Source of the DNA: CATQHD01 sp965202675
GTDB taxonomy: Bacteria > Actinomycetota > Acidimicrobiia > Spongiisociales > Spongiisociaceae
Direction: 5' to 3'
Assembly: GCA_965202675.1 (NCBI GenBank)
Contig: OZ241842.1
Coordinates: 2,480,001 to 2,544,000, forward strand
DNA length: 64,000 bases
Below the pieces are notes generated by a model, which was not told the origin of the DNA, did no database searches, and saw nothing but the letters and a program-made list of their open reading frames with translations. The position numbers and the translations under genes are program-made. Positions within the stretch are counted from its first letter, which is position 1. Every line of letters starts with the position of its first letter. Shown here in pieces: positions 1-6,876 of the stretch.

Positions 1-1922
1 GGCTCCTGCCCCGCCGGGCGGCCGAGATCGCCACCGAAGTGGCCTCCGCCCTGGAGGTGGCCCATAGAAGCCGGGTGATCCATCGCGACATCAAGCCCGG
101 CAACATCCTGCTGGCGGCGGACGGCACGGTCAAGGTAACCGACTTCGGGGTGGCGCGGGTCTGGGACGACTCGCAGGAGCTGACCAAAGACGGATCCGTG
201 ATCGGCACCGCCACCTACTTCAGCCCCGAGCAGGCCCGCGGCGACCAGGCCGACGAGCGCTCCGACCTGTACAGCCTGGGGGTGGTGCTGTACGAGATGC
301 TGACCGGCCGCCCCCCGTTCACCGGTGAGACCTCCGTCTCGGTGGCCTACCAGCATGTAACCGCCGAGGCGCCCCCGCCCACCGGCGCCAACCCGGACCT
401 GGCGGCCGAGCTCGAGGACATAGTGATGCGCTGCCTCGAGAAGAACCCCGCCCGCCGTTACGGGTCGGCGGCCGACGCCCGCCGCGACCTGCTGCTGTTT
501 CTGCAGGGCAGAGCCGCCCCCCGGACCGAGGCCGACGCCGCCGCCGACCCCGTCCGGAGGCCTGATCTGCCCCCGCCCACCGCCCCGCCGGACGAGGTGT
601 ACCGCCGGGTGAACGCCCCCCCCCGCCAACCCTCGCAGCTGCCCTTCATCATCACCTCGATCGCCCTGGCCGCCGGGTTGGTGTTCGGCATCTACGTGCT
701 GCTCAACAGCCTCTCCACCGATCCGTCCCCCACCTCCACCACCGCCGCCCCGGCCGCAACGGTTCCGGACGCGGTCGGGCTGACCCAGGACGAGGCCCTC
801 CTGGTGCTCCAGGAAGCCGGGTTCCGGGTCACGCCCGTAACCGAGGCGAGCGATGCGGAGCCGGGCCGGGTCATCCGCACCGATCCGGCGGAGGGAGAGA
901 GGGCCGCCGCCGATTCGTTCGTGACCATGGTGGTGTCCGGCGGCCCGGCCCAGATACAGGTGCCTACGGTGATGGGATCCACCCGGGAAAGGGCCATTGC
1001 CGTCCTCGAGGGCCAGGGATTCACGGTGGTGGTCGGCTCCGTCCGCAGCGAAACCGTGGGGGAGGGCCTGGTGATCGACCAGTCCCCGCCGGCGGGCGCC
1101 AGGGCCGCCCGCAGCTCCGCAGTGGAGATAGTGGTGTCGGCCGGCCCCGACCCGATCGAGATTCCGGACGTGCGGGGATTGACCCAGGACCGGGCCGAGG
1201 GAAGGCTGGAAGGGGTCGGGCTGGAGGTGGAGGTCTCCTTCGAAACCAGCACCCGGGTGGAGGAGGGTCTGGTGATCCGCCAGAGCCCCTCCGCCGGATC
1301 GGACGTGAACCCCGGATGGAGCGTGCAGATCGTGGTCTCGGAAGGTTCGGAGCCGTTCGCACTCGAGGATCTGTCGGGGCGGCCGGCGGCCGAGGCCTCC
1401 GCCCGCCTGGAGGAGCTGGGTTTGAGGGCGGAGGTCCGGCAGGAACCCGCCGGCGAGGCGGAGCCGGGTCTGGTGATCAGGACCGAGCCGGCCGGCGGGG
1501 CGGCGGTGCAGACCGGGGATCTGGTGATCCTGGTCGAAGCGGCCCCGCCTGCGGGCCCCGCGGAAACCACCGTCCCGGAGCCGGGAGATACCACCGATCC
1601 GGAGCCGGGAGATACCACCGATCCGGAGCCGGGAGACACCACCGATCCGGAGCCGGCCGGCCCCGCCGTCGTACCCGATCTCACGGGCGCCGATCCGGCG
1701 GAGGCCGAGACGGCGCTGGCGGCCCTCGGGCTGGTGCTGGAGGTGGCGGGGTCGCGGGCGGCGGTGGACCATCCCGGCTTGGACGACAGGATCGCCCGGC
1801 AGGCTCCGCCGCCGGGGGCCGAGGCGCCGGCGGGGGGGACCGTCCTGGTGGTGCTGGGGGAGTACACTCCTCCCCCTACCGCTGAAGAGCGGTCCGAAGA
1901 GCCCGAGGATCAGAACCAGTGA
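1..1922 (+). CDS. pknB: PknB-type Ser/Thr kinase with PASTA repeats (5' truncated)
   Basis: This is a membrane receptor kinase that would sense peptidoglycan fragments and phosphorylate division and wall-synthesis proteins. The reading frame is open from base 3, so the N-lobe lies outside the window. The visible catalytic lobe has HRDIKPGN (catalytic loop), DFGVAR and the SPEQ activation segment. A Pro-rich juxtamembrane region follows, then one membrane segment (encoded near 640-710). Five PASTA-like units follow outside the cell, the fourth and fifth separated by a repetitive Asp/Thr/Pro linker. Four or five PASTA units is usual for PknB/StkP kinases. The next ORF starts inside its stop codon. 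With trpG and crgA nearby this matches the actinobacterial pknB neighbourhood, so pknB is likelier than another kinase paralogue. Confidence 0.9.
   Translation, partial: LLPRRAAEIATEVASALEVAHRSRVIHRDIKPGNILLAADGTVKVTDFGVARVWDDSQELTKDGSVIGTATYFSPEQARGDQADERSDLYSLGVVLYEMLTGRPPFTGETSVSVAYQHVTAEAPPPTGANPDLAAELEDIVMRCLEKNPARRYGSAADARRDLLLFLQGRAAPRTEADAAADPVRRPDLPPPTAPPDEVYRRVNAPPRQPSQLPFIITSIALAAGLVFGIYVLLNSLSTDPSPTSTTAAPAATVPDAVGLTQDEALLVLQEAGFRVTPVTEASDAEPGRVIRTDPAEGERAAADSFVTMVVSGGPAQIQVPTVMGSTRERAIAVLEGQGFTVVVGSVRSETVGEGLVIDQSPPAGARAARSSAVEIVVSAGPDPIEIPDVRGLTQDRAEGRLEGVGLEVEVSFETSTRVEEGLVIRQSPSAGSDVNPGWSVQIVVSEGSEPFALEDLSGRPAAEASARLEELGLRAEVRQEPAGEAEPGLVIRTEPAGGAAVQTGDLVILVEAAPPAGPAETTVPEPGDTTDPEPGDTTDPEPGDTTDPEPAGPAVVPDLTGADPAEAETALAALGLVLEVAGSRAAVDHPGLDDRIARQAPPPGAEAPAGGTVLVVLGEYTPPPTAEERSEEPEDQNQ
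1575..1656. repeat. 24-bp tandem repeat in the kinase linker
   Basis: Three near-identical 24-bp units begin at 1575, 1599 and 1623, and a partial fourth starts at 1647. Each encodes the octapeptide PEPGDTTD (in rotation), giving a flexible extracellular spacer between PASTA units four and five. The third unit differs by one base (gagacacc against gagatacc). Such in-frame repeats can change copy number by slippage. Confidence 0.9.
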
Positions 1923-2797
1923 CTTTCTCCGATATGAACGGCCTTGACTCCCATCCCGCCGCCGGGGGCTGCCAACCGGCGGTTTCGATCACCGACGCCG
2001 TGTTCTGCTACGGCGCTCGGCCGGTGTTGGAGTGTTCCAACCTCGACATCCCGGCCGGCGCCGTGACCGTTCTGATCGGCCCCAACGGGGCGGGCAAATC
2101 GACCCTGATGAACGGAATCGCCGGGCTGATTCCCCTTGATTCGGGCCGGACAACCCTGGGCAGGACCGGCTGCCGGCCCTACCGCATCTCCTATGTGCTC
2201 CAGGAGACCAAGGTCAATCAGTCGCTTCCCGTTACCGTGCGGGAAGTGGTGAGCATGGGCCGGTACGCCGGGAAGGGTTTTCTGCGTCCGCTCTCCCGGC
2301 GGGATCGGCGGCTGGTGGACGAGGTGATGGAGCGGACCGGCATCACGCATCTGGCCAAGCGCCACCTGTCCAGCCTGTCGGGCGGGGAGCGCCACCGGGT
2401 GCTGCTGGCGCAGGGCTTGGTGCAGGACCACGAGATACTGCTGCTGGACGAGCCGGCCACCGGATTGGATATGGTCTCGGCCCAGGCCATCCGGGACACG
2501 GTCCGGGAGGAAAACGCCTGCGGGTGCACGGTGGTGCTCACCACCCACGACCTCGCCGACGCCTGGGACGCCCACCATGTGGTGCTGCTGTCGGGGCGGG
2601 TGGTGGCCGACGGCCCGCCGGATGAGGTGCTGAGGGCCGCCAACCTCGCCGAGGCCTACGGCGCCGGGTTGTTGAGCGTGGAGGGAAACCATCTGCTGCT
2701 GGACGACCCCCGCCACCGGGAGACGGCCCCCCGCCACTTCCACGATCGGTCGATCCACGCGGAGCACGACCGCACCGACCTCCATCCGCCGGGCTGA
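1919..2797 (+). CDS. Metal-type ABC transporter ATP-binding protein with His-rich tail
   Basis: This is a cytoplasmic ATPase subunit of an ABC importer. It has Walker A GPNGAGKST, the signature LSGGERHR, Walker B ILLLDEPATGLD and the H-loop TTHD. The sequence type is that of Zn/Mn (ZnuC/MntB-like) import ATPases. The last 30 or so residues hold seven His (HFHDRSIHAEHDRTDLH), which could bind metal. The start is GTG at 1919 overlapping the kinase stop (GTGA); ATG at 1934 in the same frame is an alternative. No permease or binding protein is adjacent, so the subunit is orphaned here. Substrate is inferred from family and tail only. Confidence 0.8.
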   Translation: MTFSDMNGLDSHPAAGGCQPAVSITDAVFCYGARPVLECSNLDIPAGAVTVLIGPNGAGKSTLMNGIAGLIPLDSGRTTLGRTGCRPYRISYVLQETKVNQSLPVTVREVVSMGRYAGKGFLRPLSRRDRRLVDEVMERTGITHLAKRHLSSLSGGERHRVLLAQGLVQDHEILLLDEPATGLDMVSAQAIRDTVREENACGCTVVLTTHDLADAWDAHHVVLLSGRVVADGPPDEVLRAANLAEAYGAGLLSVEGNHLLLDDPRHRETAPRHFHDRSIHAEHDRTDLHPPG

Positions 2798-2828
2798 CCC
2801 GTCCGGCTTCCCCGGTCTGCTGAGTCTC

Positions 2829-3401
2829 TTACTTCGGTTCCCGGTCCGACAGGAAGTTCCCGAGCAGCGCCATGCCTTCGGCGGTCAGGATGCTCTCGGG
2901 ATGGAACTGGACGCCGTGGATGTCGAGGCGCCGATGGCGCAGCCCCTGCAGCACCCCGTCTTCGCTCCACGCGCAGGGGATCAGCTCCTTCGGCAGCTCC
3001 TCCGCCGCCAGCGAGTGGTAACGGGTGGCGATGAAGGGGTTGCTCAGCCCGGTGAACACCCCCTCGCCGTCATGGCGGATCGACGAGGTCTTGCCGTGCA
3101 TGACGGCGGGCGCCCGGTCGATCCTCCCTCCGTACACCGCCGCTATGGCCTGATGGCCCAGGCACACCCCCAGGATGGGCGCCTTGCCGGCGAACTCCTC
3201 GATGTAGGCCATGGAATAACCGGCGTCCTCGGGGCGGCCGGGGCCCGGCGAGATCACCAGCCGCTCCGGTTCCAGTTCGGCCGCCCCCGCCGCGTCCAGC
3301 TCGTCGTTGCGCACCACGATCGGATCCGCCCCCAGCTCACCCAGATACTGCACCAGGTTGAAGGTAAAGCTGTCGTAGTTGTCGAGCACCAGCACCCGCA
3401 T
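2829..3401 (-). CDS. Glutamine amidotransferase TrpG/PabA (anthranilate or aminodeoxychorismate synthase component II)
   Basis: This subunit hydrolyses glutamine and passes ammonia to a chorismate-using partner for tryptophan or p-aminobenzoate synthesis. The 190-aa protein has the full length of the family. It begins MRVLVLDNYDSFTFN and shows the oxyanion-hole region ISPGPGRPEDAG, the nucleophile motif GVCLGHQ (Cys) and the closing His-Glu pair in VQFHPES. The longer open frame upstream of 3401 is a shadow, because homology begins exactly at this ATG. It is convergent with the ABC ATPase and divergent from crgA. In mycobacteria the equivalent gene sits between crgA and pknB. Sequence alone does not separate TrpG from PabA; no TrpE or PabB is nearby. 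Confidence 0.9.
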   Translation of the reverse strand: MRVLVLDNYDSFTFNLVQYLGELGADPIVVRNDELDAAGAAELEPERLVISPGPGRPEDAGYSMAYIEEFAGKAPILGVCLGHQAIAAVYGGRIDRAPAVMHGKTSSIRHDGEGVFTGLSNPFIATRYHSLAAEELPKELIPCAWSEDGVLQGLRHRRLDIHGVQFHPESILTAEGMALLGNFLSDREPK

Positions 3402-3495
3402 GATCCGCCAGGTTACAGCAACGGGCAGCCGGCCTCCGCACCCGGCTGCGCCGGCGCTGTTGGTACGCGGCGGGAAAACGGTTAGCCTGTTTCCC

Positions 3496-3741
3496 ATGCC
3501 GGAATCCAAAGGACGCCGCAAAGCCAAGACGGTGCGCCGCCCCACCCCCCCCAAGAGCGCCTCGAGGGGGAAGCGCACCAAGGAGTCATCCACGCTGTAC
3601 AAGGCCGTAATGTTCGGCCTCATGGCGGCGGGTGTGCTGCTGGTGGTGACCCGATACATGTTCGACGCCAGCCCGTGGCTGCTAATGGGCGGGCTGGGCG
3701 CCATGGCGGCCGGTTTCCTGATGACCACCAACTTCCACTGA
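3496..3741 (+). CDS. crgA: Cell division protein CrgA
   Basis: This is a small inner-membrane protein of the actinobacterial divisome that in mycobacteria interacts with FtsZ, FtsI and FtsQ. The 81-aa product has a Lys/Arg-rich cytoplasmic N-terminus (about residues 1-30), two membrane segments (about 36-52 and 60-76) joined by a short loop, and ends in FH, much as mycobacterial CrgA ends in WH. Its length is close to the family norm of 80-95 aa. The ATG at 3496 is chosen because the CrgA-like sequence starts there. Divergent from trpG with a 94-bp gap. Family assignment rests on topology, charge pattern and the pknB/trpG context. Confidence 0.85.
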   Translation: MPESKGRRKAKTVRRPTPPKSASRGKRTKESSTLYKAVMFGLMAAGVLLVVTRYMFDASPWLLMGGLGAMAAGFLMTTNFH

Positions 3742-3749
3742 GGCGGGGG

Positions 3750-3764
3750 CCGTCTCCGAGACGG
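3750..3764. terminator. Short palindrome after crgA
   Basis: CCGTCTC and GAGACGG form a compact perfect inverted repeat 9 bases after the crgA stop. There is no T-tract, so it is at best a weak or Rho-assisted terminator. Confidence 0.35.
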
Positions 3765-3825
3765 AGGAACAAGGCCGCGCCGCCCCGCCTGCCGTCGTCC
3801 GTTCCTCGAATTACACACCGGTAGT

Positions 3826-3856
3826 TTTCCGCAGACTTTTCCCCACCCTGTGGAAA
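3826..3856. other. 9-bp stem-loop, alternatively degenerate DnaA-like boxes
   Basis: TTTCCGCAG at 3826-3834 pairs with CTGTGGAAA at 3848-3856 (one G-T pair), with a 13-nt loop. The same segment holds three 9-mers at 12-nt spacing resembling degenerate DnaA boxes: TTTTCCGCA at 3825, TTTTCCCCA at 3837 and, reversed, ATTTCCACA at 3849. A hairpin downstream of crgA is the simpler reading. Confidence 0.35.
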
Positions 3857-4117
3857 TCCCGCCGGCCCGGGTCCGGCGGGTTGTTCCGAACCGGCGGAGA
3901 TCCCGCCGCCTGCCCTCGACAACCCCAGTCCAGCGCGAGTCCAGCGCGGCGCGCAAGCCCAGACACCCAGTCGACTTCTCAGTCCTCGGCGTCGAGCAAG
4001 CGGCCGACCGCCGGGGCTTGTACCTTCCCCATCAGAAGGAACAACCGACTCCCGCCGCTCGGGACATCCCCCTGTCCGGTTACTGCGGTATTCGGGGAGG
4101 TTGCCCCTGTTTGGAGA

Positions 4118-4218
4118 GGTGTGATGTATTCCCGCCCCGCCCTCCATCGAGACGCGTCTGACCCGATCAGAACCCTGCTGGGGTGCAGTGTGTTCCTACC
4201 CCCGCCCTCCATCGAGAC
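4118..4218. repeat. Degenerate direct repeat pair, 65-bp period
   Basis: An identical 18-mer (CCCGCCCTCCATCGAGAC) occurs at 4136-4153 and 4201-4218. Identity extends leftwards at about 80 percent, so each copy is about 36 nt with 29-30 nt between them. That period is CRISPR-like, but only two copies exist, they are imperfect, and no cas gene is present. I see no third copy. Confidence 0.5.
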
Positions 4219-4507
4219 CGCGAAAAAATCCCGCGCCCCCCGCCCGGCTTCGCCGGGTTCCCTCCCCCGCCTCCGCCGCCGGCCATCGGATCTTTCGCCG
4301 GACGCGCCGCCCCTGTTCGGGCGGCGGCGCCCGACCCGGCAAAGTTTCCCATGATGATTGCCGCACGCTCCGGAATCCGGCGGCAGTGTTTGTGCTTTAG
4401 CACACACATAGTATCACAAACCTATGACAAATACAATAGCCTCCTTCCAGAATGCTAAAAATAATTTCGGACGGCGGCGGCCCGCTCTCCGCAGCGGCTC
4501 CGGAAAC

Positions 4508-4765
4508 CTACCCGTCTGCAGGCTCGACCGGAACTTCGTCCATCTCCTCGCGGCAGTGGCGAGGGGCTTTCGGCTCGGCCGGGTTGGCGGCGGTCATCGT
4601 TACCTCGGCGCCGCACAGGCTGCACCTGAAGCGGCGGAGGGTGTCGACCGCATCATGGGGGTCCAACTCGGGCGGCGGGTTGACCACCGCCCGCAGCACC
4701 GTCATCGACACGGTCCAGATGGCGGCGCCGATCGCCAGCGCGATGAGGATGTTCAGGATGGTCAT
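4508..4765 (-). CDS. Small single-pass membrane protein with Cys/His cluster
   Basis: Uncharacterised 85-aa protein. One membrane helix spans about residues 3-22 (ILNILIALAIGAAIW), followed by a short soluble domain with CSLC, later HC and a Glu/Asp-rich tail, consistent with a zinc-ribbon-like metal site on the far side of the helix. The start at 4765 is chosen because it directly precedes the helix; the longer open frame upstream is Gly/Pro-rich and overlaps the next gene. It lies 106 bp downstream of the PPOX gene on the same strand. No function can be assigned. Confidence 0.6.
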   Translation of the reverse strand: MTILNILIALAIGAAIWTVSMTVLRAVVNPPPELDPHDAVDTLRRFRCSLCGAEVTMTAANPAEPKAPRHCREEMDEVPVEPADG

Positions 4766-4871
4766 GCCGCAGGGGGCGCCGCCGCCGGAAGAAGGCCCGG
4801 CCCCGCCATACCCTCTCAGCCCGTTCCCGCCGCGCCGAAGCCCTATCCACGCCCGGGGCGCGGCGGGGCTG

Positions 4872-5477
4872 TCATTCGCATTCGCGGTTGGCCTCATCCT
4901 CGGAGGCGTCGATCTCCCCGGCGTCGGCGCCGGGTATCTGGTCGGCCAGCACCTGTCCGTAAGTGGGGTAGGCGGAGCGGTCGATCCGGGTTTCGGCGTC
5001 CCATAGATGGGAACGGAGCAGCGCCCGCCCGCAATGCAGGAACGCCTCTTCCACGGTTACCTTCAGCCCCGAGAGCGGCGGGCGGCGGCGCAGCGTCATC
5101 GGGTCGAGGATCTCCTCGTCGGTCACGATCTCGGCCTTGCCCTTGACCCGCAGGGTCTCGTTCATCCCCGGCACCATGAAGAGCAGGCCCACGCCGGGGT
5201 TCTCCACGATGTTCTGGAGCGAATCCACCTGGTTGTTGCCCGTCCGGTCGGGGAGCATGAGGGTCTTGTCGTCCAGTACCTGCACGAAACCCGGGGGGTC
5301 GCCGCGGGGTGAGGCGTCGGCCTGCCCGTCGGCGTCGGCGGAGCTGAGTATGCAGAAAGGCGAGAGGGCGATGAAGCGGCGGAAATGAACATCCAGATGA
5401 TCCAGCACCTTCTGGGCCGCCCGGGGGGCGGGCGGCTTGTAGACGGTGCGCAGCTCGGAATAGGTGGAAACGCTCAT
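4872..5477 (-). CDS. PPOX-type FMN-binding flavoprotein (DR2398/MSMEG_1061-like)
   Basis: A 201-aa split-barrel protein of the pyridoxamine 5'-phosphate oxidase superfamily. Members of this subgroup bind FMN and reduce or oxidise small cofactors, and many remain uncharacterised. Visible features are FCILSSADADGQADASPRGD near residues 42-61, the FMN-phosphate-binding DRTGNNQVDSLQNI segment near 77-90, and VGLLFMVPG followed by TLRVKGKAEI. The C-terminus is Asp/Glu-rich. It is the full length of the subgroup. It follows the thiolase gene by 46 bp on the same strand, so the two may be cotranscribed. Substrate unknown. Confidence 0.85.
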   Translation of the reverse strand: MSVSTYSELRTVYKPPAPRAAQKVLDHLDVHFRRFIALSPFCILSSADADGQADASPRGDPPGFVQVLDDKTLMLPDRTGNNQVDSLQNIVENPGVGLLFMVPGMNETLRVKGKAEIVTDEEILDPMTLRRRPPLSGLKVTVEEAFLHCGRALLRSHLWDAETRIDRSAYPTYGQVLADQIPGADAGEIDASEDEANRECE

Positions 5478-5523
5478 ACCGTCTGCTCCTTTCTCCCCGG
5501 CCGGTCGGCTCTTCCGGGGCCGG

Positions 5524-6699
5524 TCAGAACCTTTCGAGGATCATGGCGTTGGCCATCCCCCCGCCTTCGCACATGGTCTGGAGTCCGCAGCGGGCGCCGC
5601 GGCGCTCCATCTCGTGCACAAGGGTAGCGGTCAGCTTGGCGCCGGTCGCCCCCAGCGGATGCCCCAGGGCGATGGCCCCGCCGTTGACGTTGGTGCGCTC
5701 CCAGAGGGCGTCGGGGTCGTTTCCCCCGTGCTCGGCCAGCCATGCGCCCACCACGGAGGCGAAGGCCTCGTTCACCTCGAACAGGTCGATGTCGTCGATT
5801 GACAGGCCGGCTTTTTCCAGCACTCTGGCGGTGGCCGGGATCGGACCGGTCAGCATGGTCACCGGATCCACCCCCGCCGTCGCCAGCTGCCGGAAGACCG
5901 CCTTGGGGGCCAGACCCAGCTCCTCCGCCTTGGCCTCCGACATGATCAGCACCGCCGCCGCCCCGTCCGAGATCTGCGACGAGTTGCCGGCGGTTACCAC
6001 CCCGTCGGGCTTGAAGACCGGACGGAGGCCGGCCAGCGCTTCCGGCGAGGTGTCGGGCCGGACGCCTTCGTCGGCGTACATCATCGCCGGCGAGCCGTTC
6101 GAGCCTGTCTCGACCGGGACGATTTCCGCCTCGAAGCGCCCCTTTTCGGACGCCCGCGCCGCCCGCATGTGGGAGTGGTGGGAGATCCGGTCCAGGGCCC
6201 GGCGGGACAGGCCCCACTTCTCGGCCAGCATCTCCGCCGACAGGCCTTGAGGCACCAGGCTGTGGGCGTAGCGGTCCGTCATCAGCGGCCCGAACGGGCG
6301 GCCCGGACCCTGATGCGCGGTCGCCCCCATCGGCACCCTGGTCATGGACTCCACGCCCGCCGCCACCGCCGCGTCGTAGACCCCCGCCATCACCCCCTGC
6401 GCGGCGAAGTGGGCGGCCTGCTGGCCCGATCCGCACTGGCGGTCGATGGTTACCCCCACCACGTCCTCGGGAAACCCCGCCGCCAGCGCCGCGTTGCGCC
6501 CGACGTTGAGGCCCTGTTCGCCGGTCTGCGTAACGCACCCCATGATCACGTCGTCGATCAGCCCGGGGTCGAGATCGCTGCGCTCCGCCAGCGCCCGCAG
6601 CGTCAGCGCGGCTAGGTCGACGGGGTGGTATCCGGCCAGCTTGCCGCCCCGCTTGCCCACCGGAGTGCGCACGGCGTCGACGATCACAGCTCTGGGCAT
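5524..6699 (-). CDS. Acetyl-CoA acetyltransferase / thiolase
   Basis: A 391-aa thiolase that makes or cleaves 3-ketoacyl-CoA, probably in the last step of fatty-acid beta-oxidation. The nucleophilic Cys89 lies in DRQCGSGQQA, the second active-site region is GHPLGATGA (His), and the C-terminal Cys is in CEGGGMANAM. The usual CxGGG has E at the second position. The start at 6699 follows a strong ribosome site (GGGAGGAGG) and gives the standard MPRAVIVDAVRTP opening. It stands between tRNA-Ala and the PPOX gene with no other beta-oxidation gene nearby. Confidence 0.93.
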   Translation of the reverse strand: MPRAVIVDAVRTPVGKRGGKLAGYHPVDLAALTLRALAERSDLDPGLIDDVIMGCVTQTGEQGLNVGRNAALAAGFPEDVVGVTIDRQCGSGQQAAHFAAQGVMAGVYDAAVAAGVESMTRVPMGATAHQGPGRPFGPLMTDRYAHSLVPQGLSAEMLAEKWGLSRRALDRISHHSHMRAARASEKGRFEAEIVPVETGSNGSPAMMYADEGVRPDTSPEALAGLRPVFKPDGVVTAGNSSQISDGAAAVLIMSEAKAEELGLAPKAVFRQLATAGVDPVTMLTGPIPATARVLEKAGLSIDDIDLFEVNEAFASVVGAWLAEHGGNDPDALWERTNVNGGAIALGHPLGATGAKLTATLVHEMERRGARCGLQTMCEGGGMANAMILERF

Positions 6700-6783
6700 A
6701 ACGGCCTCCTCCCTCGTCGGCCGGTTCTCCTTGCCGGGCGCCGTTGCTGCCTGTTCGGCCCAAGAGCCGGTCAATAGCCGGGG

Positions 6784-6857
6784 TGGAGGTGATCGGATTC
6801 GAACCGACGGCCTTCTGGTTGCAAACCAGATGCTCTGCCAGGCTGAGCTACACCCCC
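6784..6857 (-). tRNA. tRNA-Ala (UGC)
   Basis: Cloverleaf on the minus strand: acceptor GGGGGTG pairs with CACCTCC (one G-T), the D-arm holds TAGCTCAG, the anticodon stem TCTGG/CCAGA carries the loop TTTGCAA (anticodon TGC), and the T-arm is GGTTCGAATCC. Length 74 nt. The 3' CCA is not encoded (ACCC follows). Confidence 0.95.
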
Positions 6858-6876
6858 GTTCAGGCCATTCTACGCA

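Larger units (their letters stand above)
3742..4507. other. Long non-coding stretch with hairpins
   Basis: No convincing protein gene lies in these 766 bases; open frames here have no homology signal, codon pattern or ribosome site. Contents: the palindrome at 3750-3764, a 9-bp stem at 3826-3856, a degenerate repeat pair at 4118-4218, GC hairpins near 4243-4257 and at 4305-4326 (8-bp stem, 6-nt loop), and an AT-rich segment near 4390-4450. That segment contains GTGCTTTAGCAC (palindromic). On the minus strand it shows TTGTAT, 17 nt, TACTAT, a possible promoter pointing into the stretch. An unannotated RNA is possible but I recognise no family. Confidence 0.5.

Noticed and set aside
692..1867. 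391-codon minus-strand open frame opposite the kinase
   Set aside because: Ser/Pro/Ala-rich antisense of the PASTA region; the plus strand has clear kinase and PASTA motifs.
4118..4218. CRISPR array
   Set aside because: Only two imperfect repeats and no cas genes; recorded as a repeat pair instead.
3850..4458. Several overlapping ORFs of 70-157 codons on both strands
   Set aside because: Low-complexity Pro/Arg/Ser composition, no ribosome sites, mutually overlapping; treated as non-coding.
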